Source: Nostoc sp. FACHB-152 | GTDB taxonomy: Bacteria; Cyanobacteriota; Cyanobacteriia; Cyanobacteriales; Nostocaceae | DNA: 64,000 bases | Direction of reading: 5' to 3' | Assembly (NCBI RefSeq): GCF_014697475.1 | Contig: NZ_JACJRV010000005.1 | Location: 62,001-126,000, forward strand | Part shown: positions 47,054-59,400 of the stretch, piece by piece | How positions within the stretch are numbered: position 1 is the stretch's first letter | Layout of the letters: each line of letters starts with the position of its first letter | Made by a program: the position numbers and the translations under genes | The notes under the pieces: generated by a model | The model's input: the letters and a program-made list of their open reading frames with translations, nothing else | Told to the model about the DNA's origin: nothing | The model's database searches: none

Positions 47054-47959
47054 TTAAACATCGTCTGTACCAAATATTAATTTTCGGTCTATATATTGAG
47101 ACTTACTCTGGCTTAAAATCAATGCAGTTAGTACTAAAGCTGTGCCAATTAAACCGCGTACTCCAAACTTTTCTCCTAGTAGCCAAAAGGAAAAAACAGA
47201 GGTGAGTACCGGATCGAGGGTACACAATAGCGCAGCTTCAGAAGCAGAAATCCATTGCTGACCTATTGTTTCTAACCAGATGCAGGCAGCAGTCCCGACT
47301 AAACCGAGGTAAAGGATAACACTATAGTTATTGCTAAGAGTCTCAAATTGTCCGACTATCTCTGGTGCAGCCCAGATGGCACTTAATACTGCTATACTCC
47401 AAAGTTGGATAGCAGTGAGGGTAAGGGTTGAATGGCGTTGTACGGTTCCCTGAAGTACTAGCATATAGACCCCGTAAAAGCAGGTATCGCCAAATAACAG
47501 CAAGTCACCCATACCTAGAGAACCATTTTCCCAGCACATAATACCGATGCCTGTGAGGGCAATTGCGGCGGCGAGTACCGTTTTCAGCAGCAAGGACTGA
47601 CCAAAGAAAGCCCCTAGCAGGGGTACGATGATTACATTCAGGCTGAAAATAAATCCGCCTTGGTTGGCATTGGCAGTTTCTAACCCAACCGCTTGGCAGG
47701 TAAAGCAAACGAAAAGTAGTAGCCCTAAAACTATGCCATCGCGTAATATCTCAGCGTTGAGGGAACGTAGGGATGGGGTAAATATTGCAGCAGCAACAGT
47801 GAAACGACTAGCGGTAAGTACAGCTGGCGAAAAGCTAGTGACTGCATCTTTAGTTAATGGAAAAGTCGTCGCCCAGATCAGGCTAACGATCGCGATCGCA
47901 ATTATGCCCCAAATATGCAGGCCGTTTTGCGTGGATTGGTTGCAGTCATCTACTTTCAT
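47054..47959 (-). CDS. EamA/DMT-family permease
   Basis: A 301-residue protein with ten predicted spans in two EamA repeats (WATTFPLTKDAVTSF in the first, ASEAALLCTLDPVLTSVFSFWLLGEKFGVRGLIGTALVL in the second). Family members export amino acids or small metabolites. It is 50 nt from the IPP isomerase gene upstream and 52 nt from the AerD-like gene downstream, inside the cluster. It could move a precursor or the product; the substrate is unknown. Confidence 0.85.
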   Translation of the reverse strand: MKVDDCNQSTQNGLHIWGIIAIAIVSLIWATTFPLTKDAVTSFSPAVLTASRFTVAAAIFTPSLRSLNAEILRDGIVLGLLLFVCFTCQAVGLETANANQGGFIFSLNVIIVPLLGAFFGQSLLLKTVLAAAIALTGIGIMCWENGSLGMGDLLLFGDTCFYGVYMLVLQGTVQRHSTLTLTAIQLWSIAVLSAIWAAPEIVGQFETLSNNYSVILYLGLVGTAACIWLETIGQQWISASEAALLCTLDPVLTSVFSFWLLGEKFGVRGLIGTALVLTALILSQSKSQYIDRKLIFGTDDV

Positions 47960-48009
47960 GTTACATTTATCACTTGTTTATAAAAGGCAGGAGGCAGAAG
48001 GTTTTTCCC

Positions 48010-49092
48010 CTATTCCATACTCTCTACTCCCCACTTCGCTACAGGTTGCAACGCGCCAGAACTTCTCAGTTCTGCCAAGCTGGTATTGCCAGTACAAAAT
48101 AAAGCTGTTTCGAGTTCAGCAATCAGAATTTCGGCTAATTCATCAACGGCGGCTTCTGATGTGACGGCGGCTGCTAAAAAAGGTCGGGCTAATCCGGCTA
48201 AGTCGGCTCCTAGTGCGATCGCTTTGGCTACATCCAATCCGTTAGTTAGCCCACCCGAAGCAATTAAGGGAATTGTCGGGGCGATCGCGCGGATGGAATT
48301 TAGACAGTCTGCGGTTGCTAAACCCCAATCTGCAAAAGTTTGCCCCAAACGGCGTTGCTTGTTATCTTTGGCGCGTTGGCTTTCTACTTTTGCCCAGGAA
48401 GTTCCACCAGCCCCAGCAACATCAATAGCTGCAACCCCGGCATCAATTAGCTTTTGTGCCATCACCGCAGAAATGCCATTGCCCACTTCTTTAGCAATCA
48501 CCGGGACGGGTAGCTGTTGACAAAGCTGGGCAATTTTACTTAACAATCCCCGAAAATCGGTATCTCCCTTGGACTGTACGCACTCTTGCAGGGGGTTAAG
48601 ATGCAAAATTAGTGCATCCGCTTCTAGGGAATCTACCAAATGCAAACACTCATCCAGCCCGCAGCCATAATTTAGTTGCACCGCCCCCAAGTTGGCTAAC
48701 AATAAAATGTCAGGCGCAAAGGAACGGACGGCAAAGGTAGAGGCTAATTGAGGCTGTTCGATCGCAATTCGTTGTGAACCTACCCCCATTGCTAATCGGT
48801 AGCGTTGAGCAACTGTTGCTAACCGAGTGTTGACTAGCTTTGCTAATTCTGTTCCCCCTGTCATCGAAGAAATCAATAGAGGCGCACCGAGATGCTTACC
48901 CAGAAAGGTTGTTTGCAGGTTAATATCGCTGCGGTTGATTTCCGGGAGACAATGATGTGTAAAGCGATAGCATTCAAATCCGCTAGTTACTTGCTGAAAC
49001 TGGACATCTTCTTCTAAGCAGACACGCAGATGGTCAGCTTTGCGAGTCTCAATTTCTGTTGCAGGATTGAATAATGGCACAGTAGAAGTCAT
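48010..49092 (-). CDS. fni: Type 2 isopentenyl-diphosphate isomerase (FMN-dependent)
   Basis: A 360-residue TIM-barrel flavoenzyme interconverting IPP and DMAPP. Family features are the N-terminal [21 protein letters not shown] (about 70-80), [17 protein letters not shown] with the conserved Gln-Glu, [10 protein letters not shown], and [14 protein letters not shown] and [16 protein letters not shown] for FMN phosphate. Cyanobacteria use this isomerase as a housekeeping enzyme. Here, however, its ATG overlaps the stop of the Rieske gene by 4 nt (ATGA), which suggests it serves the cluster too. Whether a second copy exists in the genome cannot be seen. Confidence 0.92.
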   Translation of the reverse strand: MTSTVPLFNPATEIETRKADHLRVCLEEDVQFQQVTSGFECYRFTHHCLPEINRSDINLQTTFLGKHLGAPLLISSMTGGTELAKLVNTRLATVAQRYRLAMGVGSQRIAIEQPQLASTFAVRSFAPDILLLANLGAVQLNYGCGLDECLHLVDSLEADALILHLNPLQECVQSKGDTDFRGLLSKIAQLCQQLPVPVIAKEVGNGISAVMAQKLIDAGVAAIDVAGAGGTSWAKVESQRAKDNKQRRLGQTFADWGLATADCLNSIRAIAPTIPLIASGGLTNGLDVAKAIALGADLAGLARPFLAAAVTSEAAVDELAEILIAELETALFCTGNTSLAELRSSGALQPVAKWGVESME

Positions 49093-51251
49093 AAGGGTTT
49101 CCTTTGATGACTGGTGATGGGCAACTTCAAGCGGATAGCCTCTTGAAATTTCGCCACATCAAACTCGGCAATACTGAATACACCTGTTTTCTCAAACAGT
49201 CTTGAGGAAACACTGTCTTGACAGATATAGTTAACGCGAATGTCCTCATGTAGCGATTCCACCAGTAGTTGAATATTTGCGCTTCGCGCCTTTTCAATCG
49301 CTGGAGTTTGAGGATCGTCAGGATCGAGGACATGGCCATAACTACGGACGTGAAAACGAGCTTCTCTCGGCCCGGCGGGAACTAAGGAAAAAGTTTGTAC
49401 GTGTTCAGGAAATACGCTCAAAGAAAAAGGCATGGGGATTTCTTCTTGCGCCGACATGGAACAGAAGGCTGAGAAACAGAGGGATTCGGGTAAAGAATGA
49501 TTTTGAGAGGCGTACTCTTGTAATTCTTGTTCGCGTTCCCAAGAATGGTGAGCGATCGCTTTAGCGCAATCATAATATTCGCGCTCGATTGGGGTTAAGC
49601 TGGGTGAAGCCGGATCGCGCATGGGAATAATCATGCCGTTAATGCCTTCACAATCGCTCGACACTCCAAACCGACGGGTTAAACCCTTGTGCATCATGGG
49701 AAAGTGGTAATCTTCTAAAAAGTTTTCCCACAGTAGTTTGTAATCCACCTCCACATTAATGTCATAGCGACCGACACCACCAATCGGCTGCATTTTTTCG
49801 AGTTGGTATGGTTCTAATAAGCCCGGTTGATACCAACTCTCGGCTAATCTTAAGCCTTCCCAAGTAAAGCGAATAAAAATAAATCCATAAAAAATGTCAA
49901 TATCAATAGGTTCTAAACCGTAGTTGGGTAAACCAAATTGCGGATAGTTCCCCCGTTGTGTGACATCAAGAAGTTTACCCGCGAAAAATTCCCCATTGGC
50001 GGTGCGAATAACGTAGGCGCGCAAGCCTACAATATCTAACCAAGTAAAGTTACCTGGTTGGGGAATTTCGTTGACATGGCAAACAAATTGCCAAGTTGGT
50101 TTAATTAAATGCTCAACTTCTAAAGCAAACAATGACGCATCGCCATAAATCCAAATTGGCAATGCTTGTCTTCTTTCATCTGTTGGGGAATCTTCTTTAT
50201 GATCAGGCTCAAATTTCGGGTATTCTCTCGGCTGGCCAATCAACTGCTTTTGCTCGTCAAAGCTATAAACTCTTTGCACCACTTCATCCAATTCTGAAGC
50301 TAACCCATCACTATCGACGGTAAGAATAGCTTGTCTCAGTTCCCCAAGTAATGAATCTAACATTAATTGCTGGCTAATGCTTGTTTGTCCTTGGTTGATG
50401 TCTGCAATTAGTTGTTGTAGTTCCGCCTCTAAATAACCTATCCTCAACCAGAGGCGAATTTGTTCTGGAAGGGTGGCGGTTTCCCCATCTGCATAGCCAG
50501 GACTGACAGAATTGAGCAGATTTGTAATTTTTACCCCGATGTTTTGATGGCTTTGCGGCGGTGTTTCTAGGGGGTGGTGATTATTTTGGACAATCTTGGC
50601 AAAAACACGTTGATTGTCATCAATTTTGACCTCAAACTCCTGCAAACTATAATTTTTGAGGTCAAAATCAGCCCCAAACTCTCCTCTATTTGCCCCTGGT
50701 GCATTCTTGCAATCACCATCGATACCAAACGCCCATCCATGATAAGGACAAAGAGCCGCTTTATCTACGCCTACACAACCGTGACCTTCAAAGACTGGTG
50801 ATTGGCGATGAGTGCAGACATTGAGAAAAACGCGAATACTTCCGTCTGCTTGACGTACAGCCACCAACGGTTCTTGAAAAATCTGCACAGTCACAAAATC
50901 CCCAGCCTGGGGAATTTCTGTGGTGCAACAAATAAAATACCAGTCTTTCTCTAATTTTGATGGTTCCACAAATATGGAACGAATAATTTTAGCGGCAAAG
51001 TAATTATAAACAATTTTGATATCGACTTCTGTGTGATGACGTTGATTATATTTATCAACTAAGTTTTCTAGACATTTATAGGCTGTTTCAACAGCAGGTT
51101 CGCCCTTAGATGATAGTAGTTTATTAACAAAACTATTCCAAGCTAATTCATCATTTTGAGCAAAATTTTTACCCATAAAAGCAAGGGAGTATTGCTGTCG
51201 TCCCACTTCCACAAAAAGTTTACATAATTCCTTTTCTTTGGCTAAAACCAT
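49089..51251 (-). CDS. Large Rieske non-haem iron oxygenase with duplicated Rieske fold
   Basis: A 720-residue protein, about twice the usual size. About 95 helical residues come first. An intact Rieske domain follows (about 100-220), with ligands CTH and CPYHGW. After a linker with a helical segment (about 235-350) there is a second Rieske-like fold (about 375-455: [30 protein letters not shown]) without cluster ligands. Then comes the catalytic domain with the iron triad in [17 protein letters not shown] (about 510-526). Electron transfer in such oxygenases normally crosses subunits. The substrate is unknown; an oxidative step on the amine end or Choi is plausible from position. Confidence 0.87.
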   Translation of the reverse strand: MVLAKEKELCKLFVEVGRQQYSLAFMGKNFAQNDELAWNSFVNKLLSSKGEPAVETAYKCLENLVDKYNQRHHTEVDIKIVYNYFAAKIIRSIFVEPSKLEKDWYFICCTTEIPQAGDFVTVQIFQEPLVAVRQADGSIRVFLNVCTHRQSPVFEGHGCVGVDKAALCPYHGWAFGIDGDCKNAPGANRGEFGADFDLKNYSLQEFEVKIDDNQRVFAKIVQNNHHPLETPPQSHQNIGVKITNLLNSVSPGYADGETATLPEQIRLWLRIGYLEAELQQLIADINQGQTSISQQLMLDSLLGELRQAILTVDSDGLASELDEVVQRVYSFDEQKQLIGQPREYPKFEPDHKEDSPTDERRQALPIWIYGDASLFALEVEHLIKPTWQFVCHVNEIPQPGNFTWLDIVGLRAYVIRTANGEFFAGKLLDVTQRGNYPQFGLPNYGLEPIDIDIFYGFIFIRFTWEGLRLAESWYQPGLLEPYQLEKMQPIGGVGRYDINVEVDYKLLWENFLEDYHFPMMHKGLTRRFGVSSDCEGINGMIIPMRDPASPSLTPIEREYYDCAKAIAHHSWEREQELQEYASQNHSLPESLCFSAFCSMSAQEEIPMPFSLSVFPEHVQTFSLVPAGPREARFHVRSYGHVLDPDDPQTPAIEKARSANIQLLVESLHEDIRVNYICQDSVSSRLFEKTGVFSIAEFDVAKFQEAIRLKLPITSHQRKPL

Positions 51252-51324
51252 TTCATTTTTACCTACTTTTTATCGCCAAAATCAAATAATCTATAACAAA
51301 CCGTGTAGGAGAGCTAAACAAATT

Positions 51325-51370
51325 TATTACCTATTACCTATTGCCTATTACCTATTGCCTATTGCCTATC
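51325..51370. repeat. Heptamer tandem repeat (CCTATTA/CCTATTG)
   Basis: About six tandem copies of CCTATTR between the Rieske gene start and the APS kinase stop. This is a short tandemly repeated element of the type common in heterocystous cyanobacteria. It also lies in the transcribed leader of the Rieske gene if the operon is continuous. Confidence 0.85.
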
Positions 51371-51402
51371 TCCATAACTAGTTTTAAAATTAAGTATAAT
51401 TG

Positions 51403-51981
51403 CTATACAGGCAAACAGTTATTGTGTAATTGTGGCATTACTATAGAATTAATGTAACCTAATTCTGCTAATTTATTTAAAATTTTATTAGCACTTTCGT
51501 TAACACTTTCTTGATTAGTTTTACATTCCACATCTGGGTTAAAAGGTATTTCGTATAAATCATCAATTCCTGTGAAGTTTTTGATTTCGCCTGCTCTAGC
51601 TTTTTTATATAAACCTTTTACATCTCGCTGTTCACAAACTGCTAATGGTGCATTGACGTATACTTCAATAAAATCGCCAATTTTCGCTTTCACTTCTTCT
51701 CGAATTGCTCGATATGGTGAGATGGCTGAAACCAGGACGATGACATTATTTCTAGTTAACAAATGCGCTACAAAACCAATCCGCCGAATATTTTCGTCTC
51801 TATCCTCCTTACTGAAAGTTAAACCTTTACTTAAGTTTTGCCGTACTACATCGCCATCAAGCACTTCAATTTTATAACCTTGCGATCGCAATTGAGCTTC
51901 CAAAAACTGACTGATGGTAGTTTTACCAGCACCACTCAAACCAGTTAACCAAATTGTTACGCCACGCTGTTGCTCCACCAT
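51403..51981 (-). CDS. cysC: Adenylylsulfate kinase
   Basis: A 192-residue APS kinase that makes PAPS, the sulfate donor of sulfotransferases. The Walker A is GLSGAGKTT (residues 14-22). LDGDVVRQNLSKGLTFSKEDRDENIRRIGFVA is the APS site, followed by VSAISPYRAIREEVK and the lid KGLYKKARAGEIKNFTGIDD. All motifs are intact. Its presence inside the cluster, close to a synthase with a built-in sulfotransferase domain, argues that it feeds product sulfation; the gene may be a dedicated copy. Confidence 0.92.
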   Translation of the reverse strand: MVEQQRGVTIWLTGLSGAGKTTISQFLEAQLRSQGYKIEVLDGDVVRQNLSKGLTFSKEDRDENIRRIGFVAHLLTRNNVIVLVSAISPYRAIREEVKAKIGDFIEVYVNAPLAVCEQRDVKGLYKKARAGEIKNFTGIDDLYEIPFNPDVECKTNQESVNESANKILNKLAELGYINSIVMPQLHNNCLPV

Positions 51982-51999
51982 CCCACCTCAACAATTTTA

Positions 52000-52380
52000 C
52001 TAAACGGCTGGTCTAAAAAAATGTGTTTTGCGAGTTTTAATCTTACCTTTTTCAAACGAATAGACATCAGCAAAAAGCTCATCTATTTGACAGGCTTCTT
52101 TGCTAACACCTATAAATCTTCCCCAACAAGCACCATAACTCCCATCAATTGTAATATGCTCAATGTAGTGTTTACCTGATGCAATTACTCTTTCCATCTG
52201 ATAAAACTTGAGCAAGCGTTCAATGCCAACAAAAGCATTGTAACCTGGACGTTCATAAATTATATTACTATGAAAAACATCTGTGAGAGATTCCCATTTA
52301 CAGGAATCAACAACATGAAATAATTCAATCACTAATGCACTGTAATCTGTGAGTATTTGCGAATTGCTATTGGCATACAT
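52000..52380 (-). CDS. SnoaL/NTF2-like protein
   Basis: A 126-residue protein of the cone-shaped NTF2/SnoaL fold: early helix YSALVIELFHVVDSCKWESLTDVFHSNIIYERPG, then GIERLLKFYQMERVIASGKHYIEHITIDGSYGACWGRF. Members are isomerases, cyclases, hydratases or ligand-binding proteins. The frame opens at TTG (52419), but ATG at 52380 has AGGAG seven bases upstream and is preferred. It lies between a possible isoprenoid-synthase-like gene and cysC, so a cyclisation or isomerisation step in the precursor pathway is conceivable. Confidence 0.75.
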   Translation of the reverse strand: MYANSNSQILTDYSALVIELFHVVDSCKWESLTDVFHSNIIYERPGYNAFVGIERLLKFYQMERVIASGKHYIEHITIDGSYGACWGRFIGVSKEACQIDELFADVYSFEKGKIKTRKTHFFRPAV

Positions 52381-52565
52381 AATGACACTCCTGTTATGCA
52401 TTTCATTTCGCTTTATCAATCATTTGCTAATAACCAATAGTTGATATTAACCATATAGCAGTTGCCAATAGAGTAATCACAAAACCCTAAAGAGTAGTTG
52501 TAATTATGTTTCCTATAACCTGCTATAACTAGCAATTTACTATTAGCCATTAGCAATATTTGATA

Positions 52566-53390
52566 TTATTCTTCAATAATCGGTTCAGGAATCATTGGTA
52601 CTGGATGATCAAGACGATAAGCTTGCCAAGGTTTGAGAAAAGCTTCTCGTCTCATTCCTGAAAACCTACTTATTTGCTTATGATATAAACTTTCATAAAA
52701 ATCTAATTCTTTCTTTAAATAATATGGAGCTTTTTCTCCATAAACTTTGACAAACATTCTATAAGTATTATATTGTTTAGCAGACACATCCTCTGCATAA
52801 GACATCAAATCATCTTCGATGTCATTTAACACCTCTAAAGGCCACATTAACCTTAATTCTTCATTTAACTCATCTTGTTGGTAATTTAAACCTAACATTT
52901 TGAGCAAGGTGCAATGCAAAATTCGATAGTCAGAAGAACGTAATTCCGCCGCCTGTTTAATCATGCCATGAGTAACATGAGAACTGGCTAATAAGTGAGT
53001 TTCCAACTCGAAATACTCGCCTAGCTTCTGCATATAAAATTCTACTTTGCAATGCTTGAGATTATATTCTTCTAAAACAGCCAATATCATTTCCTGTTTA
53101 GCTTGCCAAGGAGAATTTTGCAGTGATTCACAACCATCATGTTGGATTCTTTCTACTTCGTCATCAGTTTGATATACCAGAGCTTCGATAAAACCTAAGA
53201 TGGGATAAAATCGAAAAAAGTCATTCATTGAGAGATTATAAATAGGAAAATAATAAAGAATAAATTCTCTCAATACTCTGCTAGACCGACGGATACTTTG
53301 ATAAGAAATACAGGAGATTTTAGAAGCGAGTTTATTAACTAAAACTCCTGAATCCCGCGTGGTTGTGAGTGTTGCTTTCGAGATGGTCAT
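52566..53390 (-). CDS. All-helical protein with Asp-rich motifs, possibly isoprenoid-synthase-like
   Basis: A 274-residue, almost entirely helical protein that I cannot assign with certainty. Two acidic motifs stand out: DDEVE at about 76-80 and NDIEDDLMSYAED at about 189-201. The second resembles the metal-binding helix of type I isoprenoid synthases (DDxxSxxxD form), and the separation of about 115 residues is of the right order. With an IPP isomerase gene three genes away, an enzyme using an allylic diphosphate is a reasonable guess. Alternatives are a helical scaffold or a haem-oxygenase-like fold. ATG at 53390 is preferred to the TTG at 53426. Confidence 0.6.
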   Translation of the reverse strand: MTISKATLTTTRDSGVLVNKLASKISCISYQSIRRSSRVLREFILYYFPIYNLSMNDFFRFYPILGFIEALVYQTDDEVERIQHDGCESLQNSPWQAKQEMILAVLEEYNLKHCKVEFYMQKLGEYFELETHLLASSHVTHGMIKQAAELRSSDYRILHCTLLKMLGLNYQQDELNEELRLMWPLEVLNDIEDDLMSYAEDVSAKQYNTYRMFVKVYGEKAPYYLKKELDFYESLYHKQISRFSGMRREAFLKPWQAYRLDHPVPMIPEPIIEE

Positions 53391-53471
53391 AAATAATGAA
53401 TATGATTGGTATGAAACAATGGACAAAGTGAGAACAAGTCTTCTCTTAATAGAGATGAGTTGTGAACGACT

Positions 53472-56400
53472 TTATTCAATTTCTGCTAGCAGTTCATCCA
53501 ACGCTTCTTGGCTAAAATTAACTTCGGGAAAATCTGAAGGTGTATAACCTCCTGCTTCTGTTAATAAGCAGTGGTCAATAATCGCTTCTAGGGTTTTCAC
53601 ATAGTTGTTAGCCAAGTTTTCTACCGTAGACTGATGATGGAAAGCCGAGCTATATTTCCATTCCAGTTGCAATCTACCTTCAATTACTAATCCACTCACA
53701 TTCAACAAATGACGGCGTTGTCCTTTGGGACTGTGAATAGAACCGCTAGATTCTTGAGCATATTTCCAACCCAGAGATGCTAGGTGCGGTTGGTCGAATT
53801 GACCCAAGTAATTGAAGCTCACTTGAGCTTGAGGAAGCAGATCAAGTTGCTTGTGTATGGTTGCATCTGAGCTTAGATACCGCAAAATACCGTAGCCAAT
53901 ACCTCGGTTAGGAATACGTCGCAGTTGCTCTTTGACTGACTTGAGAGCCTCCCCCGGATGGTAAAGGCCTGCTGTTAAGCAAACGGGAAATATACTCGTA
54001 AACCAGCCTACTGTACGTGACAAGTCTACATCTGCAAATAAGTCCTCTCTTCCATGACCTTCTAATTCAATCAGTAGAGATTCGTATCCTGTCCATTGGG
54101 CAAAACTCTGCACTAATGCGGTCAATAGTACATCGTTAATTTGGGTGTTGTAGGCAACAGGGACATCCTGTAGTAGAGCGCGAGTCTGTTCTACACTTAG
54201 GGATACAGAAACAATGCGACTTGAACCGACAGTGTTGGCTGATGCAATAGCAGGAAAATCTAACGGTATAGGCGCAACTGCAAACTGCATTGAGTTGAGC
54301 CAGTAGTCTAGTTCTGTTCGCAGTTCTTCATCGTCTGCATAGTTGTGCAATCGAATTGCCCAATCTTTAAAAGAAGTGGTTTTTGCAGGAAGTTGGATGC
54401 TATTCCCACTATCTAATTGTTTGTAGATTTGAGATAAATCCTCTAGCAAAATCCGCCAGGAAATCCCGTCTACAGCCAAGTGATGGATGACGACCAGTAG
54501 CCGACCAGGAGAAAATTCGCCTAAGTTAAACAGTACGACCCGCAGTAACGGCCCATCTGTTAAATTTAGCGATCGCTGGATTTCATCTGCCTGACTCTCA
54601 ATGGCTTTAGTTTGTTCTGCTGGAGTCAGACCAGATAAATCAGCAATAACTAAGGATAAGCGATAGTCTACGACCGAACACTGTTGCCATTGCGCTGCTT
54701 GCTGCACATACCTTAGCCTTAAAGCATCGTGATGGTATAACAGCTTTTGCAATGCTTTTTCTAGTAATTCCGGTTTGATATTGGGCGGAACTTCTAGCAG
54801 AACAGACTGGTTAAAGTGATGGGGTTCGGGTAAATTTCGCTCAAAAAACCAATGCTGAATCGGTGTTAAGGGAACAATGCCTGTAACTAAGCCTTGTTCT
54901 GCCTCTTGAGAGGTCGTTTTCACCGCTACAGCAGCTAACTGGGCGATGGTTTGATGCTGAAATAGCTGTTTTGGAGTTAGTTTTAATCCAGCTTGATTGG
55001 CTCTGGCGATAATTTGGATGCCAATGATGGAATCGCCACCCAATTCAAAAAAGTTGTCATGAATACAAACTTGTTTTAATAGTAAAACATCTTGCCAAAT
55101 TTGCAACAAGATTTTTTCGCTATCGGTGCGGGGAGCAACCAAGCTAGTGGAATCATTGAACTCGAACTCTGGTACTGGTAAGGCGCGACGGTCTACTTTA
55201 CCATTGGGCGTAATCGGCAACGCCTCCATAATTGTGAAGGATGCTGGCACCATATAGTCGGGAAGCTTTTCTTGAAGGAACGATCGCAACTCGCTACTAC
55301 TGGGCTTTGTTCCTTCGGGGATCACATAAGCTGCCAAATTTTTGCTCCCCGGCTTGTCTTCTCTAGCAATGACAACAGCATCGCGTACTTGGGGATGTTG
55401 GGTTATAACTACCTCAATTTCCGCCAGTTCAATGCGGAAGCCCCGGATTTTTACTTGGTTGTCAATGCGACTGAAAAATTCTATATTACCATCGGGTAAA
55501 TAACGCACCAAATCCCCTGTTTTATACAAGCGATCGGCATCTGGATGACCAAAAGGATTAGGAATAAATTTTTGCTGATTGAGTTCGGGACGATTCCAGT
55601 AACCCCTAGCTAAACCAGCACCACCAACACACATTTCACCCCAAACCCCGACTGGTACAGGTTGGAGATTGGAGTCTAATATATAGACTTGGGTATTACC
55701 AATCACACGACCAATAGGAATTGATTTCTCAAGTTGAGTGTCTGCCGTTATAGGGAAGCAAGTAGTAAATACTGTGTTTTCCGTCGGGCCGTAACCGTTG
55801 AGGAATTGGCAATTCTTCAATTCTCGCACAACTTTTTGGACGTGAGCTACAGATAATACATCACCGCCACTCATCAGTTGACGCACAGGTTGTAAATCCT
55901 GCAATCTTTCATCCACCATCAGATGGAATAAGCTGGCTGTGAGCCATAAAATACTTACCTGATAGCGTTGGATGATTTCACCTAACTCTGCCAAAGATGG
56001 CTTTTGACTAGGCATCAAGACGAGTTTGGCTCCATTCAAAAGACAAGGCCAAATTTCCAGTGTGGAAGCATCGAAGGAAAGAGGGCCGAGTTGAAGAAAA
56101 ACTTCTTGTGGTGTTAATGAGGCATAGTTTGTTCCCTTAGCCAAGCGGACAACATTTCTATGGATAATGCAGACACCTTTGGGGATTCCTGTAGAACCAG
56201 AGGTATACATGATGTGAGTGAGTTTATCTGGTGTCACCTCTGTTTTCAGGTTCTTTTGGCTGTATTGGGCGAAAATTTCCTGGTCTGTGTCTAGACAAAT
56301 AACCTTGGCTGAGTTGGGTGGTAGTAATCCCATCCACTGCTGTTGGATGAGTAGCACTGATACCCCTGTGTCTTGGAACATATAAGCCAAGCGTTCTTGG

Positions 56401-59400
56401 GGATAGGCGGGGTCAAAGGGAACATAAGCACCGCCGGCTTTGTTAATAGCCAGGATACCGATGATCATTTCTAGGGAACGCTCAACGCATATCCCTACCA
56501 ATACCTCTGGCTTAACTCCCAAAGTTTGTAAATAGTGCGCCAGTTGATTGGCGCGGTGATTCAATTCCCGGTATGTGAGAGATTCATCCTCATACACTAC
56601 CGCCACAGCATCAGGTGTTTGTCTTACCTGTTCCTCAAATACTTCATGAATACACTTGCTATCAGGATAGGGTAAGTGAGTATCATTCCATTCCACTAAC
56701 AACTGATGACGTTCACGCTCAGTTAGCAGTGGTAAAGTACCTACCGACTGCTGCGGGTTGGCGACAATTCCCGCTAATAATGTTTGGAGATGACCACTCA
56801 TTCGAGCGATTCTGTCTTCATCAAATAAATCGGTGTTGTATTGCCAGAACCCTTGTAAACAGTTACCTTGTTCCCACATTTGTAATGTCAGATCAACCTT
56901 GGCATTAACATTATCTAGATGGAGAGGAGTAACAGCTAACTCAGGCGTTTCTAATTGTTCCATTGGCGCATTTTGCAATGCAAACATCACCTGAAATAAA
57001 GGACTGTGGCTCAGACTACGCACTATTTGTAAAGCCTCGACAATCTGCTCAAAAGGTACGTCTTGGTTAGCGTAGGCATCCATGCAAGTAGAACGTACTT
57101 GTATTAGGAGTTCTGAAAAACTCGGATTACCTTTTAGGCGAGTTCGCATCACCAAAGTATTGACAAAAAAGCCAATTAACCCCTCTATTTCTTGTTGATT
57201 GCGGCTAGCGATGGGCGTTCCTAACAGAATGTCTGACTGACCACTATAACGGAAAAGTAAGGTAGCATAAGCCGCCATCAAGGTCATAAATAGGGTAGTT
57301 CCTGACTTGTGGCTGAGTTCTTTCAGGGATGCTGTGAGTTCTGCATCTAACTGGAAGGAAAAACACCAACCCCGGAAAGTCTGCACGGAGGGGCGAGGCC
57401 TATCTGTTGGTAGTTCTAAAAGTGGTGGTGCGTCTGCTAACTGTTGCTTCCAGTAATTGACTTGGGTTTGTAATGCTTTGCCTTGCAACCATTGACGCTG
57501 CCAAATCGTAAAATCGGCGTATTGAATTGGTAACTCTGGGAGGGAAGAAGTATCACCAGCTAAGAAACCTCGATACAAACTCGATAATTCTTTGATAAAT
57601 ACTCCCATTGACCAGCCATCACCGATAATGTGGTGCATGGTCAATAACAAAGCATAAGATTCTGACTCTAGTTGTACTAGGGTCACTCGCAGTAAAAGTC
57701 CTTTGGTGAGATCAAAGGGTTGCAATTGATCTTGAGTGGCTACGTCTTGCAGTTGTTGTAACTGTGCTTGTCCGGAAAACCTTTGCAAATCTACCACCGC
57801 AAGTTTCATCGTGGCGTGCGGCGCAATTATTTGTACAGGCGTTCCCTCTTCAGAACTAAAAGTAGTGCGTAAAATTTCATGGCGGCGGATAATCTCGTTG
57901 AGGCTATGTTCTAAAACTTCTATATTTATCCGTCCATCCAGACGAACTGCCTTAAACATATTGTAGAAAGGGTTGTCCGGCTCTAATTGTGCCAAAACCC
58001 ATAACCTCTGTTGGGCGAAAGAAACAGGGAATGTCTGGGATTCTGTTTTACTTCCCCGACGCACTTGCCGAATAACACGGTTATTGATTTGATTATCTGT
58101 TCCCTCTTCCCTTCCATAACCCAAAGACTCTGCTAACCGCCAAGCCACATCACTTAAGAAGTCGTTGTTGTAATACTGTTTCCAACTATTTACGGTGCTG
58201 GGATTAATGGTCTGATGTTCGTGAAATTTCACATCCCCCACCATCCTAGACTGGGCGTAAATACCATCAGTCATGCGCTGCTTTTTCTCTTTGTATGGTT
58301 GCAGCATATCGGGATGGAAGTTTACCCCTAAAAATTGGCATAGTCTTTCTACAGTAGTCTTTGGTTGGATAACTATATCTTCAAATTTGACTCTATATTG
58401 CCTTTGTTGAGGAATTTCTTGCAAGAATTGGCAGATATTTTGATGGCTAATTAGCCATACTAATTCAGCGAGTTCTCGTCTATTGAAAGGATGTTTATAG
58501 GGGAATGTTTGCTCTACTCTGGCTTCTTCATACGATCGCATAGTTGCTAATGGATGACGTATCAGATGGATGTAGAGAGGGTTCTGGAAGTTGATTTCTG
58601 CTCGTTTGAGGGTTTCTAAATCTATGGAATAAGAGGGGGTTTTGTCTATTAAGATTTTATCGCCTAGCCATTGCTGAATAAGGCGATAGAATTGCTTGGT
58701 GGTAAGATTTTGCGCTTCCAATTCTTCCATCAGTGCGATCGCATCTTCAGGACTGCACCTTTTAATTTGCATGATGGTGCGAATCGTCCCTTCCGCCCAA
58801 AAGCTATAACGTCCAGAAAATGCTGCTTTTCTTTCTCCCAGAGTATTAAATGTCAGCAGTTCTAATTCTGGTGGCGCGAACAGTTGCGGGTTTCCTCCTA
58901 AGATAACGCGGAGTAAGGTAGAGCCACTACGATGAGGCGACAGGATAAAGATAGCTGGCGGGTTTTTCTCTGCGTCGTTATCTATTGGGGGAGCGATTGA
59001 GGGGATTAAGCAGCGCATTTGCAAAACTTTAGTTTCATCGATGCGCTCTTGTGATGACTCAATAATTGCTGTAGTTTCTTTACCTAATAGTTTGGCTGCT
59101 GTCTGTGGATAGTTTTCTTCTATGTAAGCTGCTAGGTTTGCTACTGTTTTAGTATCAAATAAAACTACAAAGTGAATAATTTCGTTTAATTGAGCTTGTA
59201 ATTTATTAATGAGGATGGCTCCCCGGATGGAATCGCCACCTAATTCAAAAAAGTTATCGTTAATACCTACTCTGTCAAGTTTGAGGATTTCTGCGTATAG
59301 ATTAGCGATCGCTTTTTCTAGAGGAGTACGAGGCGCAACAAATTCTATCTCTAACTGAGAACGTTGGCGTTGTTGTCGAGATGTAATCTCTTTGAGGATG

